9,368 bases of DNA, from positions 1 through 9,368 of the forward strand of contig JADFSZ010000056.1 in the NCBI GenBank assembly GCA_022560555.1. Reading direction: 5' to 3'. A program made the translations under genes and the position numbers. Shown in pieces: positions 1 to 6,631 of the stretch (the first letter of the stretch is position 1; every line of letters begins with the position of its first letter). This DNA is from PVC group bacterium (GTDB lineage Bacteria > GCA-001730085 > JADFSZ01). A model generated the notes under the pieces. That model saw nothing but the letters and a program-made list of their open reading frames with translations, searched no databases and was not told the DNA's origin.

Positions 1-246
1 GTTTTTCCGCTCATCAAGAATGTGACGATATCGCCTTTTGATTTTATTCCTACTGACTGATGTTCTGGTTTTTTTTGAGACAATAATGCCGATGTGTACA
101 TGGGGGTCGTTTTCTTCGTCATTCATGGGTAAAATCGTGTAAACAACAGTATATTTTCCGACATATTTTCGGGCGTGTTGAAAAACAAAATCAAACTCCT
201 TTTTTTTTTTAATAAAACTTATAGTTCTTTGTGTTCTCACGTCCAT
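1..246 (-). CDS. rnpA: Ribonuclease P protein component, 5' part (3' end outside window)
   Basis: This is the protein subunit of RNase P, which binds the catalytic RNA and helps cleave the 5' leader from pre-tRNA in the cytoplasm. The 82 codons visible include the family core: EFDFVFQHARKYVGKYTVVY (residues 17-36) is the usual F-x-x-V-F-x-x-G/A-R-K segment of the first helix and strand. VSKKTRTSVSRNKIKRRYR (about 56-74) is the RNR signature helix with its Arg/Lys-rich RNA-binding face. The family is normally 110-125 residues, so roughly the last third lies beyond base 1. The start chosen is the ATG at 246-244. It lacks a convincing Shine-Dalgarno and is preceded in the same frame by TAA plus one codon, so translation may be coupled to upstream reading. 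It follows rpmH by 79 bp on the same strand, the standard operon order. An A11 run (200-210, T on the plus strand) lies in codons 13-16. Recognised from translation of the minus strand. Confidence 0.93.
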   Translation of the reverse strand, partial: MDVRTQRTISFIKKKKEFDFVFQHARKYVGKYTVVYTILPMNDEENDPHVHIGIIVSKKTRTSVSRNKIKRRYRHILDERKN

Positions 247-249
247 GCT

Positions 250-288
250 TTATGCGAGGCCCAATTTCGATGTTTCCTTTTTGCGCAT
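250..288 (-). other. 12-codon mini-ORF in frame with and just upstream of rnpA
   Basis: An ATG at 288-286 opens a 12-codon frame (MRKKETSKLGLA) that ends at TAA 252-250. One codon (AGC) then separates it from the rnpA ATG in the same frame. It has only a weak upstream purine stretch. It could be a leader peptide that couples translation into rnpA, which itself lacks a good ribosome site, or simply a chance frame. The peptide is basic but matches nothing I recognise. Confidence 0.2.
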
Positions 289-325
289 TTTATTTCGGCC
301 TTGTTTTTGAAATGGACGACGACAA

Positions 326-463
326 TCAGGCGGGAGTCAACCGCTTTCGCCCTGCGGCTCGACGACGGGACAGGATCTTTCGTCCGGATTTTGTTTTGGA
401 TCGGGCACGAAAGCCATGCTTGTTGGCGCGTTTGCGTTTTGATGGTTGATATGTGCGCTTCAT
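326..463 (-). CDS. rpmH: Large-subunit ribosomal protein bL34
   Basis: This gene encodes bL34, a small basic protein of the 50S subunit that binds 23S rRNA. The 45-residue product begins [20 protein letters not shown] and continues through [21 protein letters not shown], which matches the family along its whole length. The usual length is 44-47 residues. The start ATG (463-461) is preceded by AAGGAGAGGA (480-471), a strong ribosome-binding site. It is the first gene of an rpmH-rnpA transcript on the minus strand, expressed from a promoter at about 530-502. In many bacteria this gene lies next to oriC and dnaA. Here the other side is a 518-bp intergenic region with DnaA boxes, followed by an MBL-fold gene and not dnaA. 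It is too short for typical ORF listing and was found by reading the minus strand. Confidence 0.97.
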   Translation of the reverse strand: MKRTYQPSKRKRANKHGFRARSKTKSGRKILSRRRAAGRKRLTPA

Positions 464-501
464 AGTAAAATCCTCTCCTTCGGCCAAAATGAAAGTCCAT
501 T

Positions 502-530
502 ATCGTATAGAATTTCATGGAACTTGTCAA
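502..530 (-). promoter_or_regulatory. Sigma70-like promoter of rpmH-rnpA
   Basis: On the minus strand TTGACA (530-525) is a perfect -35 hexamer. It is followed after 17 bp by TACGAT (507-502), a 4/6 match to the -10 consensus. This places the start of transcription near 495, about 30 nt upstream of the rpmH start codon and just ahead of its strong ribosome site. The spacing and position fit a ribosomal-protein promoter. A perfect palindrome overlaps the -35 box. Confidence 0.6.
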
Positions 531-536
531 GACAAG
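523..536. repeat. Palindrome CTTGTC-AA-GACAAG over the rpmH -35 box
   Basis: Two perfect 6-bp arms are separated by AA, and the palindrome covers the TTGACA -35 box of the rpmH promoter. A GACAAG half-site recurs at 546-551. CTTGTCAA recurs at 873-880, where it again covers a -35 box, this time of the rightward promoter. A shared operator is possible, but part of the match follows from both boxes being TTGWCA-like. Confidence 0.35.
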
Positions 537-655
537 CCCTGTAAGACAAGGCCCTCACCCCCAGAATCATCAACGAGACACTACGAATTATGTAACTTAT
601 TTAATAAAAGAGAGTTGTCCGTATATTGCTGACATTAAAAGCATTATATTGTCCA

Positions 656-664
656 TGTGGATAA
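656..664 (-). promoter_or_regulatory. DnaA box, perfect consensus
   Basis: TGTGGATAA on the plus strand is the reverse complement of the consensus DnaA box TTATCCACA. It lies in AT-rich intergenic DNA next to rpmH. A perfect 9-mer is expected well under once per window on both strands, yet every perfect copy found here falls in the two intergenic end regions. Confidence 0.6.
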
Positions 665-785
665 TTCCAAAAAATCGCTCTTTCTTCCGTCGAGAAGGAA
701 AACGTTATATCATATATCTAGCTCATAAATAATGAGTTATGGTTTATTTAAACTTTTAGTTTGCGCTTTTTTGATCGCTTTTGCC

Positions 786-805
786 TGTTGATAAAGTGTT
801 GATAA
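786..805 (-). promoter_or_regulatory. Two tandem near-consensus DnaA boxes
   Basis: TGTTGATAA occurs at 786-794 and again at 797-805. Each differs by one base from TGTGGATAA. The repeats start exactly 11 bp apart, one helical turn, and have the same orientation as the perfect box at 656-664. Such phasing is what adjacent DnaA monomers on a filament would use. Because of the mismatch the assignment is less certain than for the perfect boxes. Confidence 0.4.
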
Positions 806-873
806 GTGTGACTTTCCGAAAATTTGTCCTTCGAAAACACTCTAAGCTCATAACATCCGAAGGGCGTTCTGCC

Positions 874-902
874 TTGTCAAACGAAGGGCTTAGGTCTATA
901 AT
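874..902 (+). promoter_or_regulatory. Sigma70-like promoter reading toward the MBL-fold gene and pckG
   Basis: TTGTCA (874-879) and a perfect TATAAT (897-902) are separated by 17 bp, predicting transcription from about 909 and a leader of about 70 nt before the start codon at 982. It is the best plus-strand promoter ahead of the first rightward gene. The CGAAGGGC direct repeat (858-865 and 882-889) flanks its -35 box and could be an operator. Confidence 0.6.
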
Positions 903-981
903 GCCACCTTTATCACACGCGGCTTAAATTCTTGATTCTTTTCGTCGGCTTACTTCGTCGCATTATATATGGGAGTTTTAT

Positions 982-1821
982 ATGATTATTCGTTGTTGGG
1001 GGTCACGCGGATCCATAGCCGTGTCCGGAAAAGACACCCTTCGATACGGCGGAGACACAACATGCCTCGAGGTGGAATCTATTGAGGGGGACATCCTCGT
1101 TTTGGATGCCGGGACAGGGATTCGTCGTCTGGGAAATAGACTAAAAAAGGACGGCGTTAAAACAGTCCACATTTTGTTTACTCATGCGCACTGGGATCAC
1201 ATTATCGGGTTTCCCTTCTTTAAACCGCTTTTTGATCCTCAGATGAAGATTTTTTTATACGGAGGAAGGGTTTCTCACGCGCCTGTTACGGATTTTGTCA
1301 AAAAAACGATGTGTTCTCCCACCTTTCCGATTCCCATGGACGAGGTTCATGCAACGGTTGAGAGTAAGGAAATCGCCGAAGAATCGTTTCAAATTCAGAA
1401 TCTAACCATAACCCCCATCTGCTTGAATCACCCCAACGGCGGATTTGGGTATAAAATCACCGAGGATCAGACAAGCTTTGTTTTCCTCACAGACAATGAA
1501 TTGAATTTTTCTCATCCGGGCGGGTATCCCCGGGATACATATGTTTCGTTTGCCGAAAATTCTGACCTTTTGATCCATGATGCTGAGTTTTGTCCCGATG
1601 AATACAAGGCCACGCGAGGATGGGGGCACTCTTGCTATACCGATGTCACCCAGTTAGCTATCGATGCTCAGGTGAAAACTTTAGGTCTTTTTCACCACAA
1701 CCAAGATCGCACCGATGAGGACCTCGACCATATTCTGCAAGAATGCCGGAATGAGATTCAAGCAAAAAAATCTTCTGTCGTATGTACAGGGGTTAAACAA
1801 GGAGATGTCTTTCAATTATAA
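982..1821 (+). CDS. MBL-fold metallo-hydrolase (GSRGS type)
   Basis: The 279-residue product is a cytoplasmic metallo-beta-lactamase-fold hydrolase of the PhnP / RNase Z-like branch. It opens with MIIRCWGSRGSI, typical of this branch, and has the metal motif THAHWDH (His68, His70, Asp72, His73). Further ligand candidates are His150 (CLNHPNG), Asp200 (IHDAEF) and His238/239 (GLFHHNQDRTDE). GWGHS (about 213-217) is also characteristic. All ligands for a two-metal site are therefore present and the enzyme is probably active. The substrate cannot be told from sequence; relatives act on phosphodiesters. GGGAG (971-975) lies 6 bp before the ATG, which supports the start. It is the first gene rightward of the origin-like region and lies 80 bp ahead of pckG, with which it may be co-transcribed. 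There is no signal peptide or membrane segment. Confidence 0.88.
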   Translation: MIIRCWGSRGSIAVSGKDTLRYGGDTTCLEVESIEGDILVLDAGTGIRRLGNRLKKDGVKTVHILFTHAHWDHIIGFPFFKPLFDPQMKIFLYGGRVSHAPVTDFVKKTMCSPTFPIPMDEVHATVESKEIAEESFQIQNLTITPICLNHPNGGFGYKITEDQTSFVFLTDNELNFSHPGGYPRDTYVSFAENSDLLIHDAEFCPDEYKATRGWGHSCYTDVTQLAIDAQVKTLGLFHHNQDRTDEDLDHILQECRNEIQAKKSSVVCTGVKQGDVFQL

Positions 1822-1834
1822 ACTTTTAATCGTA

Positions 1835-1856
1835 GAAGCTCGCGCGCGATAGCTTC
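1835..1856 (+). other. Weak hairpin between the MBL-fold gene and pckG
   Basis: GAAGCT (1835-1840) and AGCTTC (1851-1856) form a 6-bp stem around a CG-rich 10-nt loop in the 80-bp gap. There is no U-tract after it, so it is not a standard intrinsic terminator. It may be chance or an RNA processing or attenuation structure. Confidence 0.2.
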
Positions 1857-1901
1857 AAGAGAAGTTCAAGACAAACCAAAGGTAAAAAACCAAAGAGGAG
1901 A

Positions 1902-3713
1902 ATGATGACAAACAATAAGGAACTGAAGCAGTGGGTTGATGAAGTGGGACGTCTTTGTGAAGCAGATCATATTGTTTGGTGTGACGGGTCCGATAAACAA
2001 TACGCTGAAATGATCGAACGTCTTGTCAAAAGCGGAAGCGCCAAAAAACTCAATCCCAAGAAAAGACCCAACAGCATCCTCGTTCTCTCAGATCCGGCCG
2101 ATGTTGCGCGCGTGGAAGATCAAACATTCATCTGCTCCAAAACAAAAGAAGAAGCGGGCCCAACGAACAACTGGGCGGATCCGGCCGAAATGAAAACGAA
2201 ATTATCCGATCTGTTTAAAGGCTCCATGAAGGGCCGTACCCTGTTTGTCATTCCGTTTTCCATGGGCCCTATCGGATCTCCCATTGCCCACATTGGGGTT
2301 CAGCTTTCCGACTCTCCCTACGTTGTGGTGAATATGATGATTATGACACGTGTCGGAGCCGCGGTGCTCGATGTTTTGGGAGAGGAAGGAGAATTCGTGC
2401 GTTGTCTGCATTCTGTGGGGTACCCCTTGGTCACAAAAGATGGCTCCCAGAGACCGGATATTCCTTGGCCATGTGACGCTGAAAATAAATTTATCACGCA
2501 CTTTCCCGAATCAAAAGAAATTTGGTCGTATGGGTCTGGTTACGGCGGAAACGCCCTTTTAGGCAAAAAATGCTTTGCTTTGCGTATCGCTTCAACTATG
2601 GCACGCGATGAGGGCTGGCTTGCCGAGCATATGCTGATCTTAAAAATCACAAATCCTGAAAAAGAAGTTCGTTATATCGCCGCCGCGTTCCCCTCGGCAT
2701 GCGGAAAAACCAATTTAGCCATGATGAATCCAACGATTCCTGGGTGGAAGATCGAGTGTGTTGGAGATGATATCGCCTGGATGAAATTCGGCCCGGATCA
2801 ACGTCTCTACGCGATTAATCCGGAAGCAGGTTTTTTTGGCGTCGCGCCGGGAACAAGCATGGAAACAAATCCAAACGCGATGAATTCGTTCAAAGAGAAT
2901 GCAATTTTCACAAATTGTGCGCTTACGGATGACGGCGATGTTTGGTGGGAGGAAAAAGATTCGACACCGCCCGACCATCTCATCGATTGGAAAGGCCAAG
3001 ACTGGACCCCGGACTGCGGCCGTAAAGCCGCGCATCCTAACGCGCGTTTCACAGCCCCGGCCAAGCAATGCCCGGTCATCGCTCAAGAATGGGAAGACCC
3101 TAAAGGAGTGCCCATCAGTGCCATCTTGTTTGGGGGACGAAGAGCCTCAACCGTTCCTTTGATATACGAAGCCTTTAACTGGCAGCATGGAACCTTTTTG
3201 GGTGCCACCATGTCGAGTGAAAAAACGGCCGCCGCCGCCGGGAAAGTCGGGGAACTTCGCAGAGATCCTATGGCCATGCTTCCGTTTTGCGGCTACGACA
3301 TGGGAGACTATTGGAAGCATTGGCTCAAGATGGGAGAGATCGGCAAAGAAAATATGCCTAAAATCTTTTACGTGAACTGGTTTCGTAAAACAGATGACGG
3401 TAAATGGCTCTGGCCCGGCTTTGGAGAAAACAGCCGTGTTCTCAAATGGGTTTTCGAAAGATGTGCCGGCCAAACCGGCGCGGAAGAAACTTCTATCGGG
3501 TTTTTGCCGACAAAAGACAGCTTAGATCTCTCCGGCTTAGATATTTCCGACCAGGATCTTGATGTTCTCTTAAGCGTTAACCCTGCCGAATGGAAGGACG
3601 AGATTCCAAAAATACAAGAGCATTTTGAAAAATTCGGATCACGTCTTCCCAAAGAGTTAGCCGAAGAGCTGGATCGGCTCACGGATCGGCTCAGCTCCGT
3701 GGCAAAGACATAG
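1902..3713 (+). CDS. pckG: Phosphoenolpyruvate carboxykinase (GTP)
   Basis: This cytosolic enzyme interconverts oxaloacetate plus GTP with PEP, CO2 and GDP, linking the TCA cycle to gluconeogenesis or serving anaplerosis. The 603-residue length fits the GTP-dependent family (about 600). Hallmarks are [14 protein letters not shown] (about 262-275), the P-loop with the hyper-reactive Cys267, then VGDDIAWM (288-295) with metal-binding aspartate. Also present are the GGRRAS loop (411-416), YVNWFRK (490-496) and [13 protein letters not shown] (504-516), which forms part of the guanine pocket. The N-terminal [16 protein letters not shown] (64-79) contains the substrate-binding arginine. No key residue appears missing. 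Two consecutive ATGs occur at 1902 and 1905. GAGGAG (1895-1900) is only 1 nt from the first and 4 nt from the second, so the second may be the true start. The gene lies between an MBL-fold hydrolase and a secreted protein, which does not add to its functional assignment. Confidence 0.97.
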   Translation: MMTNNKELKQWVDEVGRLCEADHIVWCDGSDKQYAEMIERLVKSGSAKKLNPKKRPNSILVLSDPADVARVEDQTFICSKTKEEAGPTNNWADPAEMKTKLSDLFKGSMKGRTLFVIPFSMGPIGSPIAHIGVQLSDSPYVVVNMMIMTRVGAAVLDVLGEEGEFVRCLHSVGYPLVTKDGSQRPDIPWPCDAENKFITHFPESKEIWSYGSGYGGNALLGKKCFALRIASTMARDEGWLAEHMLILKITNPEKEVRYIAAAFPSACGKTNLAMMNPTIPGWKIECVGDDIAWMKFGPDQRLYAINPEAGFFGVAPGTSMETNPNAMNSFKENAIFTNCALTDDGDVWWEEKDSTPPDHLIDWKGQDWTPDCGRKAAHPNARFTAPAKQCPVIAQEWEDPKGVPISAILFGGRRASTVPLIYEAFNWQHGTFLGATMSSEKTAAAAGKVGELRRDPMAMLPFCGYDMGDYWKHWLKMGEIGKENMPKIFYVNWFRKTDDGKWLWPGFGENSRVLKWVFERCAGQTGAEETSIGFLPTKDSLDLSGLDISDQDLDVLLSVNPAEWKDEIPKIQEHFEKFGSRLPKELAEELDRLTDRLSSVAKT

Positions 3714-3743
3714 ATAAAAAACCACAGGGAAGCAAACAAAACG

Positions 3744-4415
3744 ATGAAAAGGATCCGAAGAATTGCTGTTTGTGTTTTGCTTGTTATGATCAGCTTCCCC
3801 CATCTTTCTTGGGCGCTTGATCCTATACGAAGCGAAAGAATAAGGGGAACGGTCCAAATTGTTAAAAACAACGGGGAGACCTCTTGGCTCAAACACGGAG
3901 AATCCCGTGCTTTTGAAGTCGGCGACCATATTATCACGGGCAAAACAAACAATATTGAACTGAACCTACACAACGAAAACTATATTCGCGTATCCCCTGA
4001 AAGTAAAATCGAAATTATAAGACACGCTCAAGACGCTATTAAAATTTATATACACTATGGAGACGTCTTGGTGCGAATGAAGGCGACAAAAAAAAATCCT
4101 CCTTTCTCATTTGAAACCCGGGACGGGACAATTCATATCACAGGAGAGAAAGGTACCCATGCTTTGATTTGGTCTCATGAGGATGGATCGTTAGCCGGCG
4201 TAGCCTATGGCACGCTGATGGTTGAGGCAAGTGAAGGTTTTGTTGATATTCCTTCCCGTCACTCTCTTCGCTTTTCAAAAACCACGCCCTTAAGCGCTCC
4301 GAGCCCAAATAATGACAACATCCGCAGTCGTATTAACCAGGTGAGCTTGATTGGAGATTCTAAATCCGCCACATCTATCTTGGAAGGATCCCATCGAAGA
4401 AGTCGTAGCCGATAA
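3744..4415 (+). CDS. Secreted FecR-domain protein
   Basis: The 223-residue product begins with a classical Sec signal peptide: basic MKRIRR, a hydrophobic core to about residue 20, and probable cleavage after SWA (24). The mature part has the strand-rich pattern of FecR-like domains: GTVQIVKNNG (35-44), then HGESRAFEVGDHIITGKTNNIELNL (51-75), VSPESKIEI (83-91) and GDVLVRM (106-112). A later half (FSFETRDGTIHITGEKGTHALI, 122-143) reads like a second turn of the same fold. There is no membrane anchor, so this is a periplasmic or exported form, unlike the anti-sigma FecR proteins that have a cytoplasmic part. The C-terminus is polar and ends HRRSRSR. AGGGA (3726-3730) lies 13 nt upstream of the ATG, somewhat far. 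The gene starts 30 bp after pckG and is probably read through from it. Role unknown; binding to a surface polymer or envelope sensing are possibilities only. Confidence 0.75.
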   Translation: MKRIRRIAVCVLLVMISFPHLSWALDPIRSERIRGTVQIVKNNGETSWLKHGESRAFEVGDHIITGKTNNIELNLHNENYIRVSPESKIEIIRHAQDAIKIYIHYGDVLVRMKATKKNPPFSFETRDGTIHITGEKGTHALIWSHEDGSLAGVAYGTLMVEASEGFVDIPSRHSLRFSKTTPLSAPSPNNDNIRSRINQVSLIGDSKSATSILEGSHRRSRSR

Positions 4416-4422
4416 AGTTTTT

Positions 4423-4477
4423 TCGTTAAAAAAGGGTTTTCTCTGAAAAAGGGGCTTTCCCTGAAAAAGGGTTTTCC
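4423..4477. repeat. Three tandem 17-20 bp units, each able to form a small hairpin
   Basis: Eight bases after the FecR-like stop codon, three near-identical units follow one another: TCGTTAAAAAAGGGTTTTCT (4423-4442), CTGAAAAAGGGGCTTTCC (4443-4460) and CTGAAAAAGGGTTTTCC (4461-4477). A fourth unit starts (CTGATCCCC) and then degenerates. Each unit can fold as an A-rich arm, a GGG loop and a T-rich arm, for example GAAAA-AGGG-TTTTC at 4463-4476. The site between the pckG/FecR transcript and the tig promoter suggests a role in ending or protecting the upstream mRNA, but it lacks the GC-rich stem and U-tract of a standard terminator. Confidence 0.5.
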
Positions 4478-4488
4478 CTGATCCCCTA

Positions 4489-4516
4489 TTGACCAATACT
4501 AAAACCTATATATAAT
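4489..4516 (+). promoter_or_regulatory. Sigma70-like promoter of tig-clpP-clpX
   Basis: TTGACC (4489-4494, 5/6) and a perfect TATAAT (4511-4516) are spaced by 16 bp. Transcription is predicted from about 4523, giving a leader of about 70 nt. It is well placed to serve the folding and proteolysis operon that starts with tig. No CIRCE-type inverted repeat or other heat-shock operator was seen around it. Confidence 0.65.
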
Positions 4517-4593
4517 AATACTTCGCTTTGGGTTCGTAATTATCATATGTGATCGACTCATATTCATCATAAACACTTAAAAACAAAAAGATT

Positions 4594-5886
4594 ATGGATA
4601 TCAAACTTACTGAGGTAGAACCGTGCCGCAAGCAGATGCTTATCCAAGTGTCGTCTGAGCGCGTCAAAAATCAAACGGACGAAGTTTGTCGAGAACTCAT
4701 GAAAAGCGTCAAAATCCCCGGATTTCGTAAAGGGAAGGTCCCGCGGCATATTGTAGAGCAGCGTTTCCGTAATGATGTTCAAAAAGAAGTGATTCAAAAA
4801 CTGCTTTCAAAAACATTTTCGGAAGGGATTAAAGAACACGACCTTCACCCCATTGAGCATCCAAATATTACAGATGTCCAACTGGATGAGAAAAAGGGCC
4901 TGTCCTATAAAGCCGTCTTTGACATCTCTCCCGTTTTTGATCTTGGCTCGTACAAGGGGCTGGCCGCAAACAAGCCGATTGTCCTCGTGTCCGATGAAGA
5001 GATTCAAAACACGCTAAAAACGCTTCAAGAGCAAAACGCGCAGTATGTTGCCGTGTCCGAAGACCGGGGGGCGGAGGCGGAGGACTTTGTGATGTGTGAC
5101 TATGTTTTGTCTGTCAACGACACGATTGTTGAACAACGAGAAAATATTTGGCTTGAATCCCTCTCTCATCGCCTGGAGGGCTCTATCAACAAAGAAGCTC
5201 TGGGCTTGAAAAAGACCCAGTCCAAAAAAATTCCTTGCTCGATTCCGGCGAATTATCCAAAAAAGGAATTTGCCGGCCAAAAAGCCTCTTTAGAAATCAC
5301 CGTTAAGGAGCTCAAAAAAAAGGAGTTGGCCCCCCAAGACGATGAGTTTGCCAAAGACATTGGGTTTCCCAGCTTGAAAGATCTCAAAAAAGCGATCGAA
5401 GAAAACATCCACTCCCGTTATGAACAAGACGCGATGGCACGTGTCAGAGCCGAAATTCTCGAAAAACTGATCAAAGCTCATCCTTTTGATGTTCCCTCGG
5501 CTATGGTTCAGCGTCAAATGAAAGGGACCATGAACCGCGCGATGAAACAAATGATGTCAAACGGAATTCCCGAAGAAGAAGCCGCAAAAAACATCAAGTC
5601 GCAGCACGAGGAATACCATAAACACGCGTTACTGACTGTCAAAGAACACTTTCTGCTTCATGCGATTGCGAAAAAAGAGAACATAAGCGTTGCCTCATCA
5701 GAAGTTCAGGAGCGCCTGAGCCTCATGGCAAAACAAACCCATCAAAAAATCACCGAACTGGAAAAAAATCAAAACCTTGTGTATAACGTAGAAGATGATA
5801 TTCTTATGGAGAAAGCGTATGCCGTGCTTGTTCGTCATGCCAAAATCACGGACATCAAGGAAAAAGCTGTAAAGGGTAAAGTGTAA
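4594..5886 (+). CDS. tig: Trigger factor, ribosome-associated chaperone
   Basis: Trigger factor binds at the ribosomal exit tunnel and shields nascent chains. The 430-residue length equals that of the E. coli protein (432). The ribosome-binding domain carries the signature GFRKGKVP (43-50) in the VKIPGFRKGKVPRHIVEQRF context. A middle FKBP-type region follows at about 150-245 (EDFVMCDYVLSVND through FAGQKASLEITVKELKKKELAPQDDEFAKDIG). The rest is the helical C-terminal domain that forms the chaperone arms. The middle region lacks the usual FxGG / GxxIPGFE stretches, so prolyl isomerase activity is doubtful while chaperone function seems intact. The ATG at 4594 has no recognisable Shine-Dalgarno but fits the family N-terminus. 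The last codons (AVKGKV and stop) lie within an array of 7-bp repeats that runs on into the intergenic region. It heads the tig-clpP-clpX operon, a common arrangement. Confidence 0.93.
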   Translation: MDIKLTEVEPCRKQMLIQVSSERVKNQTDEVCRELMKSVKIPGFRKGKVPRHIVEQRFRNDVQKEVIQKLLSKTFSEGIKEHDLHPIEHPNITDVQLDEKKGLSYKAVFDISPVFDLGSYKGLAANKPIVLVSDEEIQNTLKTLQEQNAQYVAVSEDRGAEAEDFVMCDYVLSVNDTIVEQRENIWLESLSHRLEGSINKEALGLKKTQSKKIPCSIPANYPKKEFAGQKASLEITVKELKKKELAPQDDEFAKDIGFPSLKDLKKAIEENIHSRYEQDAMARVRAEILEKLIKAHPFDVPSAMVQRQMKGTMNRAMKQMMSNGIPEEEAAKNIKSQHEEYHKHALLTVKEHFLLHAIAKKENISVASSEVQERLSLMAKQTHQKITELEKNQNLVYNVEDDILMEKAYAVLVRHAKITDIKEKAVKGKV

Positions 5887-5917
5887 TCAGTAAATGGTAA
5901 TTCGTAAATTGTAATTG
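5869..5917 (+). repeat. Seven tandem heptads of consensus GTAAWTK, starting inside tig
   Basis: Seven consecutive 7-mers start at 5869: GTAAAGG, GTAAAGT, GTAATCA, GTAAATG, GTAATTC, GTAAATT and GTAATTG. The first two and part of the third lie in the tig reading frame. The tig stop codon TAA (5884-5886) is the TAA of the third heptad. Since every unit contains TAA and 7 is not a multiple of 3, the array must terminate any frame that enters it. An opposite-strand array follows at 5941-5999. Confidence 0.75.
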
Positions 5918-5940
5918 GTCTACATGCTTTGTTTTTCTGC

Positions 5941-5999
5941 TATTTACAAGTTGCCCTTTACAGCTTTTAGCGATTTACCATTTACCAATAACCAATTAC
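5941..5999 (-). repeat. Opposite-strand heptad array between tig and clpP
   Basis: Read on the minus strand from 5999, the 7-mers are GTAATTG, GTTATTG, GTAAATG, GTAAATC and GCTAAAA. A 3-nt GCT is followed by GTAAAGG, GCAACTT and GTAAATA. A 25-bp arm (5944-5968) is inverted relative to 5862-5886 at 22 of 25 positions, sharing AAAAGCTGTAAAGGG. Transcripts can therefore fold back between tig and clpP. It could be a miniature mobile repeat, an mRNA-stability structure, or both. Confidence 0.7.
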
Positions 6000-6034
6000 C
6001 GAATTAAACTTTTTCATTAAAAAGAGGAGGCCTC

Positions 6035-6628
6035 ATGTTAGTTCCTATGGTCATCGAACAATCCGGACGTACCGAACGCGCCTATGATATTTATTCCCGT
6101 TTACTGAAGGACCGTATTGTATTTATCGGCGATGTGGTCAGCGATGTTTTAGCTAATTTGGTTATTGCGCAACTGCTGTTTCTGCAAATGGATGACGCCA
6201 AAAAGGATATCAGCGTGTACATCAACAGCCCGGGAGGATCGGTTACAGCCGGCCTTGCCATGTATGACACGATGCAATACATGCAGTGTGATGTGGCAAC
6301 CTATTGCATCGGACAAGCCGCGAGCATGGGGGCGGTTCTGCTTTCAGCCGGGACAAAAGGGAAACGGTTTGCTTTGCCCAATGCCCGCGTGATGATTCAT
6401 CAGCCCTGGGGAGGGTTTGAGGGCTCCGCGTCCGACATAAACATTCATGCGGCAGAAATCATGAAAATCAAGGAAAAGCTCAACAACATTCTGGCCCTGC
6501 ATACCGGCCAACCCGTCAAAAAAGTCGAAAAAGATACGGACCGTGATTTTTTCATGTCCGCCGAAGACGCTAAAGACTACGGTCTCGTTGATATGGTTAT
6601 TCGTAAGGCAAAAATCCCGGAGAAATAA
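6035..6628 (+). CDS. clpP: ATP-dependent Clp protease proteolytic subunit
   Basis: ClpP is the serine peptidase that forms the double-heptamer chamber of the ClpXP protease in the cytoplasm. The 197-residue product carries the full catalytic triad: Ser97 in [11 protein letters not shown], His122 in [11 protein letters not shown] and Asp171 in DTDRDFFMS. The N-terminus ([32 protein letters not shown]) is the normal one for the family, with only a very short propeptide or none. [21 protein letters not shown] (62-82) is the expected oligomerisation and oxyanion region. GAGGAGG (6024-6030) lies 4 nt ahead of the ATG, a strong site and much better than that of tig. It sits 148 bp after tig, across the repeat structure, and 3 bp before clpX. 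This suggests higher translation of clpP than of tig. Confidence 0.97.
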   Translation: MLVPMVIEQSGRTERAYDIYSRLLKDRIVFIGDVVSDVLANLVIAQLLFLQMDDAKKDISVYINSPGGSVTAGLAMYDTMQYMQCDVATYCIGQAASMGAVLLSAGTKGKRFALPNARVMIHQPWGGFEGSASDINIHAAEIMKIKEKLNNILALHTGQPVKKVEKDTDRDFFMSAEDAKDYGLVDMVIRKAKIPEK

Positions 6629-6631
6629 TTT

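Larger units (their letters stand above)
464..981. other. Intergenic region between rpmH and the MBL-fold gene, origin-like
   Basis: This 518-bp stretch between two divergent genes holds no convincing coding region. It contains the leftward rpmH promoter (502-530), AT-rich DNA (about 570-755), a perfect DnaA box (656-664), two tandem near-perfect boxes (786-805), small palindromes (CTCAT/ATGAG at 722-736 and GTTTATTTAAAC at 742-753), a CGAAGGGC direct repeat (858-865 and 882-889) and a rightward promoter (874-902). The position beside rpmH, the boxes and the divergent gene direction all resemble a chromosomal origin region. Function is inferred. Confidence 0.45.

Noticed and set aside
175-465. 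Plus-strand ORFs antisense to rpmH-rnpA
   Set aside because: They are shadows of the two minus-strand genes.
237-530. 97-codon minus-strand ORF
   Set aside because: It is another frame over the real rpmH gene, which has a strong ribosome site and an unmistakable L34 sequence.
517-732. 71-codon plus-strand ORF between rpmH and the MBL-fold gene
   Set aside because: It overlaps the rpmH promoter and a DnaA box, has no ribosome site, and its translation shows no family-like pattern.
2715-3086. Long antisense ORFs within pckG (also 2202-2501 and 3147-3473)
   Set aside because: They lie fully inside a well-supported gene and show no protein-like motif.
3744-3800. Lipobox in the FecR-like signal peptide (Cys10)
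   Set aside because: The cysteine lies before the hydrophobic core, so it cannot be a lipoprotein cleavage site.
3368-3973. 201-codon minus-strand ORF across pckG and the FecR-like gene
   Set aside because: It spans the ends of two supported genes in antisense; the Ser-rich translation is typical of a shadow frame.
4423-4477. Repeat block as a CRISPR array
   Set aside because: Units are contiguous without spacers and only 17-20 bp long.
5240-5265. Near DnaA box TTATCCAAA in tig
   Set aside because: A single near match inside a coding region, expected by chance.
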